Shown piece by piece: positions 23,173 through 33,080 of a stretch of 64,000 nucleotides of DNA (the first letter of the stretch is position 1; the number at the start of each line of letters is the position of its first letter). The stretch is taken from assembly GCF_004210375.1 (NCBI RefSeq), contig NW_027467782.1, positions 34,957,771 to 35,021,770 of the forward strand, in the 5' to 3' direction. Origin of the DNA: Tachypleus tridentatus (lineage: Eukaryota > Arthropoda > Merostomata > Xiphosura > Limulidae). A program made the translations under genes and the position numbers. The notes beneath the pieces were generated by a model. The model saw only the letters and a program-made list of their open reading frames with translations. It was not told where the DNA came from and did not search any database.

Positions 23173-24575
23173 TCATATATTGGAAACTGCTGAAGGATGA
23201 ACGTGGTAGAGAGAATGATGATAGTAACTGTTTGTTTCATTGGACGGAGGTCCTGCGTTAAGGGGTGACATGGGTGCATAACCTGAGTATTGAGTTATCT
23301 CGTAAATTTTCATGTCTGCTTTGGTGTCATCAGATATTATATTATTGATAAAAAATGGGTGATTAGAAGAATTATAGTAGGGGTCAACTCTCACGTGGCC
23401 AGAGGCTAGTATGGTAGGGTAAAGTCAGACCACGAGTAAATAGTCCGAACTGGTGAGGATCTAGCCCACTATACTGTGAGTAATTCGTGTTGATCTGCGG
23501 ACTACAACACGTCGTTTCCAGTTTATGGTTTTCACTACCATCTATCAAGGAGCGTTCATGACAGTTATAGTTGTCTGTGTTAGTAGCTACTGTCAGCAGC
23601 TGAGATTTGGCAGACAGAGAGGAGGCAACATGCTGCTGACCCTGGTTGGAATTGATAATCTGTCCCGAATGTTGTGGTGGATAAGGAGAAGGGTTGTCAG
23701 GAGGCTTTCTAGAAGTGTCCGCCGATTTCAGGTGCGGTGGAGAAACACCGATCTTCGATTCTATACTTTGCTGTTTCTGTTGTTGTTCGATGGCTTTATG
23801 TGCTTGTCGAAACACTTCTTTCTTTTGACATATTAACCTTTTTTGGCGACGTAGGTAGCAACCATTTTCAAACATGTTTCCAGAGTCTGGGTGCAGTGTC
23901 CAAAAGCTTCCTTTACCTGGCTTTTCTTGTGTTCGTGCAACTTTGACAAAACAATCGTTAAAGCTCAGACTGTGACGAACGGAATTCTGCCAATGCTGCT
24001 GGTTCTGCTGATAATATTGAAACAAATCCATGATGAACTGATAGATCTCGCTGAGGGTTAACATCTTACTTGGACAGTTCTGAATAGCCATCGTGATCAA
24101 TGAAATGTATGAATCCTTATTCATACATGTGTGTGTAACTACGTCGGTAAACTTTATCCGGGCGTCCACGCCCCATCGCTACATTGGATGAACTAGCTAC
24201 ACTTTCGGTACCAGAGGGTGAAGGGCCGAGGCGACCACACATAAAAAACTCCGTGCTGGGAACAGTTGATACATTCATAGAATTAAGTCCAGTCACTGTA
24301 TTCATACAGGACTGGGTAGTTGTATCATTAATTTCTAAGCATAGAGAACTCATTCTTCCAATAGGATAAGTTTGTGGAACTTGAGTCATACATGAAGGCC
24401 CTCCACTTATCCCCATTCCTACTGGAGGTCCCATGAAATCTACAGTTGCAGTAGAAGTAATGTTAGTGGATGTAGAATCAATGTTGGGACCAAATCCTTC
24501 TGTGGTATAATTCAGAGTGAGACTTGAACCTGTGTTGATACTGGTCGTGCTGTACGTATTGGTCATAATACTCAT
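23173..24575 (-). pseudogene. FoxA-family forkhead gene, broken copy (left arm)
   Basis: FoxA proteins are pioneer transcription factors of gut and endoderm. The reading starts at ATG 24575 ([12 protein letters not shown]). At the start of the forkhead domain (RRSYTH) it loses frame, because the AC run there is one AC unit shorter than in the right arm, and it stops after HMYE. The domain continues in another frame ([13 protein letters not shown], then [13 protein letters not shown] and [17 protein letters not shown]), through a Gln-rich stretch to SLWPRES and a stop. The conserved C-terminal FoxA block NHPFFINN, then KADMKIYE and YSGYAPMSPL, follows in yet another frame to 23176. No intron is apparent. 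The left copy keeps the C-terminal block better than the right copy does. Confidence 0.85.
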
Positions 24576-26125
24576 AGTTTGCAAAGAATTAATTGTAATC
24601 TGAACGTCCTCTTAACCTTTCGCGTAATCATAATTTTTAGTTTCGTTTAACCTTGAAACGAAGTGTAAGGTTTGTAAAAAGCAACATTAAATTTCGTTGT
24701 AAATATAATTCACAAAGTCAATTGTAACATAACTCTTATTTCTTTCTTACTCACATTCGAATATGGTCTTATCGCTCTAGACTTTTTAATGGTTTCGGTA
24801 AATGAAGGTTCAGTTGATGCCTGTTAACTTTCTTTTAATATAATATTTTATCACTACTCTACACTTTATCACAAACTTGACGATAACAGGTAGCTGATAC
24901 AGACATTAATCTGAGATCTGATAAGAACGCAGTTCTCAGCTCAACAAATTATATTATCCAAACAAACATTGCTGGTTAGCTCTTATCAAGTCACAACGAA
25001 AAACCTGATAGAGTGAAGAGAACAACCCACCAAAGAGAGTTAGTTATGCGGACAATCGACTACCACCGCTTGGGTACCGATCCTATGAAAATACGCCTGC
25101 CGACGAACTGTGTACATGAAGCTACGCCCTTCTTCTTTGTTTGAATGCAAATCTGGCACAGAAAGCTTCAAATTAGCCTTGAGTTACGCCTCCAGTTCTA
25201 ATACCCATACCAGCTGTCTTGAGAATACATTTTTACTTCAAGCAGGTTCCTTGTTATCACGAATTACGCCGACACTGTTATTCTTATTGGATGATATGTA
25301 GAAACGTCACCTAACTCCGCCTTCTTACCAAACTCCCTTTCTTCTAGAGTATTAATAACGATGGTAAGTTTAGCGTCATCGTGAGGTGAAAGTCAGTTTA
25401 GAATACTGACCGGCTGTATTAATAACTAAATACATACATCATATCCGCAATCAGTTGTGAGTCTTGTAACCAGATTTTATCTTTCTGTAATATATGTTAG
25501 CACAATGTTAGAGAAAAGTGCAATCATAACCACACTTCAAGTAGGAGTTATGCCACTATGCTGATATACAGAAAATATATGTGCTGTATTTTACTACGAT
25601 TCTTCTGCATTTTATATCACGTGCATAGAGGAAAGGTTTTTACGTCTGTAGTCATGAAAATAGAAAAATTCACATAAAGGGTGATCATATTTTGTTCAAC
25701 CAGCACAATGGAAGTCAAATAGAAGTAGTATTTGACTTTTGACTGTTACTGTTAAAATGAAAATAGGAATATAATGTTCATAGCTCATAATAGAAAAACA
25801 AAAATAACTCGTTAGGCTTCGTGCAAAGCTATTTGAGATAGCAGTCCCTAATTTTGTATTTATACGTTAGAAAAATGGCAAATAATCAGCATCACTTATC
25901 GCAAACTTTTTGGGTTATTTTAATCGAATAACAGGATTTGGATGTCACGTTTAGAATGCACTCATGACCTCAGCGTAGTATGAGCAATTTCTTTTTTCAG
26001 TAACTTGACGACAGTTTGGCACGGCGAATAAAAGAGCTCATCTAAAAATGAAAAAGATTTTTACTGTCTGTTATGGTGGGTACTTAAATTGTAGTTAAAC
26101 ATTCTTATTAGATTTCGATAGAGAA
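24576..26125. other. 5' flank of left FoxA copy and end of the inner arm
   Basis: This is non-coding. It contains GATA-like words (CTTATCA, GTGATAA) and a forkhead-like TGTTTGTTTG on the minus strand, mirrored at 31155-31165. No promoter can be placed with confidence. The open frame at 25110-25301 has no recognisable domain. Confidence 0.4.
25818..25990 (-). repeat. Very old SINE family A remnant (left arm)
   Basis: Blocks in the SINE order survive: GTGCAAAGCTATTTGAGATA, CAGTCCCTAATTT, CATCACTTATCGCAAAC, TTTTGGGTTATTTTAATCGA and ATAACAGGATT. It is much more decayed than the other copies. It is mirrored at about 30138-30310. Confidence 0.6.
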
Positions 26126-29100
26126 GAATAAGCTAATTGTAGAACTATTAGTTAAAAACAAGTAAATATTGATAGAACTAACTTGAAATACACGAAAGAC
26201 TGTCTACTTGTAACAAGATATATTTATGATATAAAAACGATTGTAAAACTATAGTAATGTATCGCTCAAAATTCAACAAATAAATTTCTGAAACAAATCA
26301 CAGTGGAATTGGTTTCTTATGAAATCACGCTAAACTGGAATCATAAAATGTAGGGTTATATGATTTTTATTATATGATGAATGTTTCGTGTGCTTATATT
26401 TTAAAAGTACAAAAATCATATATGTATATATATTTAATGGTACGATATATTAAAAACTAAATAACCCATTCATATTTCCTGTATTTTAATTTATGATATA
26501 AGAAAACAGTTCTCTGGTGAAATATGAAATGAAAACTTGGAATTTCTTTAAATAATTCCATCCTATTCACTTGTTTATTATTAGTCACAAATGATGTAGG
26601 TCATTAATATTGCAGCTGCTAAACGTTCTTGCTTACTGAACGTTCAGTACCCATTTATTAATCCATGGAAATAGTATTTTTTAATATACTGTTAATCAGG
26701 TGAGAGTGGTCTGACTTAGAAACGTTTCTCTAAGGCTAATCTAGCAGTTTAGTTGGTTTGAAACAGTAGATCAACGAGATGAGTGTTTATTAAAGTTCTC
26801 TATCAAACAGTAAAATAATTAGCACCGTTAAAACTATTTACTGTTAGCAAAAATTAATATTGTAGAATTTATTCCTTTAGTAGGAATTACTGCATTATTG
26901 GGTTTCCTACGTCTTCTTGCACTCCTTCATCTACAAGCTTAAAAACCACCGTACCATTAAGCAGATTTCAAAAGAAGTATATCTACCATTCAATCACGTT
27001 ATTTTCTGCAAAGGCATCAAGAATCGCGTTAAATGTGAGAAGCGGCTATCTGTAGTTTGTACACGATGTCCTGTTAAGCAAACTAGAAGGACGTATCCGT
27101 TATAGAACCCACAAAACACCGTTTTACATAGTAATTTTAAAACATTACACTAACGTATCTGTTTAAAATTGTATAAACACGCTGTAACTATATATGTTAC
27201 ACACTTATGTAGGCAATTTTGATATTTTAAATAAAACAACTGTATTTTGGAGCCGTTGAATAAGTAAAATAGGTCTTTGTAGATGATATAAATATTTATG
27301 GCACAGTGTTATTTGATTTCAGTAGATATATGTCGTTTGAAGCTGGTGATACAATTAAAGGCTTTATTGCATCTTTGTTGGACTACTTTGTGCCTACATC
27401 TTTACCTTTTTCAAAACCTACTACGAATGCAAAGCTTTTCAACGACTTGTCCTATGATTTGACAAATATATTTGAGAAATGAAATCACTTTGATTTAGCT
27501 TGTCATTACATTATTTGGAATTACATGAGCTTCAATATGGGTGACGTTTATTTCTGGATGGATTTAAACTTGTTAATATCACTGCCATTGAAATAACTAC
27601 AAATTCATTATGAGCAAAATAACCGTCAACGAACTATCTAAACATTAAAGAACTTTGACTTCATGTTTGAGGCAACTCTATGGTATCGCTCCAAAGCTAA
27701 TTACTCCAGAGCTGTGTGCTAATACGGTTTAGTTGTCATATATCTTAGAGTAGTACCCAAGTTTATGTGAAGAGTACATAAGCATGACAAACACTTGCAA
27801 CGAACTATCGTGTTGGGACTGCAAATTAAACGTTATTCAGATAGGAGAGATATAACTGTTTGTCAACTAACTTTTCGAAAATGTTGTCTTATCTTATGCT
27901 TTTCATCTTTCCTTATTCTTATAACGTGCATGTAGTCTTTTGAATGTGTTTTTATACAAAAAAAAACTAATTTGAAATGATGTTTCATTGAGATGAATAG
28001 ATTTAACATTATTCTCTTTAAAGAGATAAATCTAGGATATTTAAGGATGGTTTTTATTATAGATATATGGTACTTCTTAAGTGGAATATATTAGATTTGT
28101 CTAACTGGTGTATTTTACATACGGAGTAAGTGAAGCTTGTGAATACTGAGTATTTAATCTATTTGTTGATTGAAATTTGTAATTATAACATACATTTCTG
28201 TGGATCAGTCTTTGGCAAAGAGGTTTTTTTTCCTCTTCAAACGTAAATATTTGTTGTTGACATTATGAGTGTTGAGAAATCAAATTTATAACAGTTCAAA
28301 ATGTTTCTTACCTTACTCTTAATGTGTCGTGCTTACAGATCTGTACGCAGAATGTTTGGAATTGAGTTCTAATTTGTGAAATCAAAACCCAACATATATT
28401 GTCCAAAGAATTATAAAAGGTCGGGTACACCCCCCAGAAAATTTCTGAAAAATAAGTGCTATGAGATTAAATGTGGAAGCAATTTTGCATGAACTATAAC
28501 TGAAATAATTGTACGGTTGTTTTCATAAAATCTACAAACATCCAACAAAAAAGTCAGCAAATCATCATTTTGTTGTAACACTTCATGGGAAGCTAGACTT
28601 AAATTAGTATAAATATGTATGTTTTATTACAGTGAAGTACTGTACTATCTACATGCAGAGTAGTGATTAATGCGTGGAATTTGATCAAACAGAGACAATT
28701 ATTTAAAGCTCTGAATACAACTGTGATAATCAACAGTGTAACATTTGACTTGTTTCAATATGTTATTTTAAAACAAGCAAATTGTGTTGCTGTTTGTTTA
28801 TTGTTGAAATTTATCGCCAACAAATCACAGACGCCTACTACAAATAACCTAACCTACAAAACCTAACACGTTAATGCTTTTCTAATCCACAAAAATTTTG
28901 ACTATGTGGAAAAAGTTAAATATAATAAGAAGCTGCATTATAACTACACAAGAACATTATTTTACAATACAAATATAGGGGATTCGGGACGAAACCCCCT
29001 ACGTACGTGCGTGACTTAATATTTACCGACACACACATTGGGTCTATAATGTAAATAAAGTATAGGTTTACATATATCAAGAAGTGATGATTTTTTTAAG

Positions 29101-29159
29101 TCAAAGACAATCTAATCTTTTAAAATGCCACTAATGGCACTGCAGTATGTTTACAGACT
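26126..29159. other. Single-copy spacer between the arms
   Basis: No mirror copy is present in the window. The open stretch 27273-27482 (+) encodes RYMSFEAGDTIKGF, then LLDYFVPTSLPFSK and DLSYDLTNIFEK before a stop. It has a balanced amino-acid composition unlike the A/T-driven frames nearby, but I do not recognise it. The frame at 26917-27105 is also unrecognised. Nothing else is supported. Confidence 0.45.
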
Positions 29160-29171
29160 CACAATGCTAGA

Positions 29172-29442
29172 GGCCCGGCATGGCCAGGTGGGTTAAGGTG
29201 TTCGACTCGTAATTTGAGGATCGCGGGTTCGAATCCCTGTCGCACCAAACATGCTTGCCCTTTTAGCCGTGGGGGGCGTTATAATGTTTCAGCCAATCCC
29301 ACTATTCGTTGGTAAAAGATTAGCCCAAGAGTTAGCGGTGACTGGTGATGACTAACTGCCTTCCCTCTAGTCTTACGCTGCTAAATTAGGGATGGCTAGT
29401 GCAGATAGCCCTTGAGTAGCTTTGCGCGAAATTCAAAACAAA
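29172..29442 (+). repeat. tRNA-derived SINE, family A, nested in SINE B (spacer)
   Basis: A nearly consensus copy with head GGCCCGGCATGGCCAGGTGG and anticodon-loop region CTCGTAA, bounded by a perfect 12-base duplication CACAATGCTAGA (29160-29171 and 29443-29454). It is not in either arm. Confidence 0.95.
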
Positions 29443-29502
29443 CACAATGCTAGAAACCAAGTTTCGATACCCGTAGTTGGTAAAGCATAGATATCCCAAA
29501 GT
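29443..29502 (+). repeat. SINE family B remnant running into the gap
   Basis: The sequence after the nested SINE (AATGCTAGAAACCAAGTTTC, then GATACCCG and AAAGCATAGATA) is the central part of family B. Its 5' part lies before 29172, and the rest is lost in the N run. Confidence 0.7.
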
Positions 29503-30002
29503 NNNNNNNNNNNNNNNNNNNNNNNNNNNNNNNNNNNNNNNNNNNNNNNNNNNNNNNNNNNNNNNNNNNNNNNNNNNNNNNNNNNNNNNNNNNNNNNNNN
29601 NNNNNNNNNNNNNNNNNNNNNNNNNNNNNNNNNNNNNNNNNNNNNNNNNNNNNNNNNNNNNNNNNNNNNNNNNNNNNNNNNNNNNNNNNNNNNNNNNNNN
29701 NNNNNNNNNNNNNNNNNNNNNNNNNNNNNNNNNNNNNNNNNNNNNNNNNNNNNNNNNNNNNNNNNNNNNNNNNNNNNNNNNNNNNNNNNNNNNNNNNNNN
29801 NNNNNNNNNNNNNNNNNNNNNNNNNNNNNNNNNNNNNNNNNNNNNNNNNNNNNNNNNNNNNNNNNNNNNNNNNNNNNNNNNNNNNNNNNNNNNNNNNNNN
29901 NNNNNNNNNNNNNNNNNNNNNNNNNNNNNNNNNNNNNNNNNNNNNNNNNNNNNNNNNNNNNNNNNNNNNNNNNNNNNNNNNNNNNNNNNNNNNNNNNNNN
30001 NN
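29503..30002. other. 500-base run of N (assembly gap)
   Basis: A round-number gap marks a scaffold join, so its true size is unknown. It sits between the single-copy spacer and the first base of the right inner arm. Confidence 0.99.
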
Positions 30003-30137
30003 CTCTATCGAAATCTAATAAGAATGTTTAACTACAATTTAAGTACCCACCCATAACAGACAGTAAAATCTCTTTTTCATTTTTAGATGAGCTCTTTTAT
30101 TCGCCGTGCCAAACTGTCGTCAAGTTACTGAAAAAAG

Positions 30138-30310
30138 AAATTGCTCTTATACTACGCTGAGGTCATGAGTGCATTCTAAACGTGACATCCAAATCCTGTT
30201 ATTCGATTAAAATAACCCAAAAGTTTGCGATAAGTGATGCTGATTATTTGCCATTTTTCTAACGTATAAATACAAAATTAGGGACTGCTATCTCAAATAG
30301 GCTTTGCACG
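30138..30310 (+). repeat. Very old SINE family A remnant (right arm)
   Basis: Mirror of 25818-25990 with the same surviving blocks, including GCTATCTCAAATAG. Confidence 0.6.
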
Positions 30311-31547
30311 AAGCCTAACGAGTTATTTTTGTTTTTCTATTATGAGCTATGAACATTATATTCCTATTTTCATTTTAACAGTAACAGTCAAAAGTCAAAT
30401 ACTACTTCTATTTGACTTCCATTGTGCTGGTTGAACAAAATATGATCACCCTTTATGTGAATTTTTCTATTTTCATGACTACAGACGTAAAAACCTTTCC
30501 TCTATGCACGTGATATAAAATGCAGAAGAATCGTAGTAAAATACAGCACATATATTTTCTGTATATCAGCATAGTGGCATAACTCCTACTTGAAGTGTGG
30601 TTATGATTGCACTTTTCTAACATTGTGCTAACATATATTACAGAAAGATAAAATCTGGTTACAAGACTCACAACTGATTGCGGATATGATGTATGTATTT
30701 AGTTATTAATACAGCCGGTCAGTATTCTAAACTGACTTTCACCTCACGATGACGCTAAACTTACCATCGTTATTAATACTCTAGAAGAAAGGGAGTTTGG
30801 TAAGAAGGCGGAGTTAGTGACGTTTCTACATATCATCCAATAAGAATAACAGTGTCGGCGTAATTCGTGATAACAAGGAACCTGCTTGAAGTAAAATGTA
30901 TTCTCAAGACAGCTGGTATGGGTATTAGAACTGGAGGCGTAACTCAAGGCTAATTTGAAGCTTTCTGTGCCAGATTTGCATTCAAACAAAGAAGAAGGGC
31001 GTAGCTTCATGTACACAGTTCGTCGGCAGGCGTATTTTCATAGGATCGGTACCCAAGCGGTGGTAGTCGATTGTCCGCATAACTAACTCTTTGGTGGGTT
31101 GTTCTCTTCACTCTATCAGGTTTTCGTTGTGACTTGATAAGAGCTAACCAGCAATGTTTGTTTGGATAATATAATTTGTTGAGCTGAGAACTGCGTTCTT
31201 ATCAGATCTCAGATTAATGTCTGTATCAGCTACCTGTTATCGTCAAGTTTGTGATAAAGTGTAGAGTAGTGATAAAATATTATATTAAAAGAAAGTTAAC
31301 AGGCATCAACTGAACCTTCATTTACCGAAACCATTAAAAAGTCTAGAGCGATAAGACCATATTCGAATGTGAGTAAGAAAGAAATAAGAGTTATGTTACA
31401 ATTGACTTTGTGAATTATATTTACAACGAAATTTAATGTTGCTTTTACAAACCTTACACTTCGTTTCAAGGTTAAACAAAACTAAAAAAATTATGATTAC
31501 GCGAAAGGTTAAGAGGACGTTCAGATTACAATTAATTCTTGCAAACT
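30311..31547. other. 5' flank of the right FoxA copy
   Basis: Non-coding. Forkhead-like TGTTTGTTTG at about 31155 and several GATA-like words (TTATCAG, GTGATAAAG, GTGATAAAA) lie within 400 bases upstream of the start codon. Whether any acts as a regulatory site cannot be judged. Confidence 0.35.
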
Positions 31548-32762
31548 ATGAGTATTATGACCAATACGTACAGCACGACCAGTATCAACACAGGTTCAAG
31601 TCTCACTCTGAATTATACCACAGAAGGATTTGGTCCCAACATTGATTCTACATCCACTAACATTACTTCTACTGCAACTGTAGATTTCATGGGACCTCCA
31701 GTAGGAATGGGGATAAGTGGAGGGCCTTCATGTATGACTCAAGTTCCACAAACTTATCCTATTGGAAGAATGAGTTCTCTATGCTTAGAAATTAATGATA
31801 CAACTACCCAGTCCTGTATGAATACAGTGACTGGACTTAATTCTATGAATGTATCAACTGTTCCCAGCACGGAGTTTTTTATGTGTGGTCGCCTCGGCCC
31901 TTCACCCTCTGGTACCGAAAGTGTAGCTAGTTCATCCAATGTAGCGATGGGGCGTGGACGCCCGGATAAAGTTTACCGACGTAGTTACACACACACATGT
32001 ATGAATAAGGATTCATACATTTCATTGATCACGATGGCTATTCAGAACTGTCCAAGTAAGATGTTAACCCTCAGCGAGATCTATCAGTTCATCATGGATT
32101 TGTTTCAATATTATCAGCAGAACCAGCAGCATTGGCAGAATTCCGTTCGTCACAGTCTGAGCTTTAACGATTGTTTTGTCAAAGTTGCACGAACACAAGA
32201 AAAGCCAGGTAAAGGAAGCTTTTGGACACTGCACCCAGACTCTGGAAACATGTTTGAAAATGGTTGCTACCTACGTCGCCAAAAAAGGTTAATATGTCAA
32301 AAGAAAGAAGTGTTTCGACAAGCACATAAAGCCATCGAACAACAACAGAAACAGCAAAGTATAGAATCGAAGATCGGTGTTTCTCCACCGCACCTGAAAT
32401 CGGCGGACACTTCTAGAAAGCCTCCTGACAACCCTTCTCCTTATCCTGACAACCCTTCTCCTTATCCACCACAACATTCGGGACAGATTATCAATTCCAA
32501 CCAGGGTCAGCAGCATGTTGCCTCCTCTCTGTCTGCCAAATCTCAGCTGCTGACAGTAGCTACTAACACAGACAACTATAACTGTCATGAACGCTCCTTG
32601 ATAGATGGTAGTGAAAACCATAAACTGGAAACGACGTGTTGTAGTCCGCAGATCAACACGAATTACTCACAGTATAGTGGGCTAGATCCTCACCAGTTCG
32701 GACTATTTACTCGTGGTCTGACTTTACCCTACCATACTAGCCTCTGGCCACGTGAGAGTTGA
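31548..32762 (+). CDS. FoxA-family forkhead protein, diverged and probably decaying (right arm)
   Basis: A 404-codon uninterrupted frame from ATG 31548 ([12 protein letters not shown]). An upstream TTG-led reading is not the start. The forkhead domain lies at about residues 144-245. [41 protein letters not shown] and [17 protein letters not shown] are plain FoxA. The family's invariant AKPPYSY entry strand is replaced by TCMNKDSY, and FoxA RQNQQRW is QQNQQHW. Recognition-helix Asn and His (QNSVRH) remain. A 21-base in-frame tandem duplication repeats DNPSPYP. The frame ends at SLWPRES, short of the FoxA C-terminal block. Arthropod and vertebrate FoxA proteins normally carry that block. It may still be expressed, but the altered domain start argues against normal DNA binding. 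Confidence 0.75.
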   Translation: MSIMTNTYSTTSINTGSSLTLNYTTEGFGPNIDSTSTNITSTATVDFMGPPVGMGISGGPSCMTQVPQTYPIGRMSSLCLEINDTTTQSCMNTVTGLNSMNVSTVPSTEFFMCGRLGPSPSGTESVASSSNVAMGRGRPDKVYRRSYTHTCMNKDSYISLITMAIQNCPSKMLTLSEIYQFIMDLFQYYQQNQQHWQNSVRHSLSFNDCFVKVARTQEKPGKGSFWTLHPDSGNMFENGCYLRRQKRLICQKKEVFRQAHKAIEQQQKQQSIESKIGVSPPHLKSADTSRKPPDNPSPYPDNPSPYPPQHSGQIINSNQGQQHVASSLSAKSQLLTVATNTDNYNCHERSLIDGSENHKLETTCCSPQINTNYSQYSGLDPHQFGLFTRGLTLPYHTSLWPRES

Positions 32763-32968
32763 CCCCTACTATAATTCTTCTAATCATTTTTATCAATAAT
32801 ATAATATCTGATGACACCAAAGCAGACATGAAAATTTACGAGATAACTCAATACTCAGGTTATGCACCCATGTCACCCCTTAACGCAGGACCTCCGTCCA
32901 ATGAAACAAACAGTTACTATCATCATTCTCTCTACTACGTTCATCCTTCAGCAGTTTCCAATATATGA
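32763..32968 (+). pseudogene. Out-of-frame FoxA C-terminal block (right arm)
   Basis: Just past the stop of the main frame, other frames hold RVDPYY and then DDTKADMKIYE, QYSGYAPMSPL and SYYHHSLYYVHPSAVSNI before a stop at 32966. This is the FoxA C-terminal transactivation block (the fly protein has KADIKMYD then QYAGYNALSPL, from memory). A five-base loss relative to the left arm destroys the NHPFFINN motif. The frame break before the block is common to both arms. Confidence 0.8.
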
Positions 32969-33080
32969 TCTCTATTTTATTTATTACGTTCACGTTCTAT
33001 CTGCTACGTTCACCCCCAAAGCAGTTGTAACATACGAACATTGTTCTCTCTACTATATTTAAATCTTTCAGCAGACTCTA
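32927..33080 (+). repeat. Degenerate three-copy repeat of the FoxA terminal codons
   Basis: The stretch TCTCTACTACGTTCATCC then CAGCAGTTT (32927-32957) recurs in weaker form at about 32995-33025 (TCTGCTACGTTCACCC then GCAGTTG) and 33045-33078 (TCTCTACTATATT then CAGCAGACTC). The left arm has the same arrangement at about 23063-23215. Confidence 0.55.

Larger units (their letters stand above)
13000..26125 (+). repeat. Left arm of the inverted duplication, inner zone
   Basis: Positions pair with the right arm so that left plus right is about 56,128-56,147 from 13.0 to 26.1 kb, meaning almost no net length change over 13 kb. Identity is about 99% by eye, and many open frames are identical in both arms. 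The match ends at 26125, pairing with 30003, the first base after the N run, so the true inner boundary is hidden by the gap. Confidence 0.92.

Noticed and set aside
29172-29250. tRNA-Thr (CGT) genes at the SINE heads
   Set aside because: Every head is followed by the same SINE body, and several have target duplications, so they are retroelement copies.
29477-30031. Open frame spanning the N run
   Set aside because: Nearly all of its codons are N, so it is an artefact of the gap.
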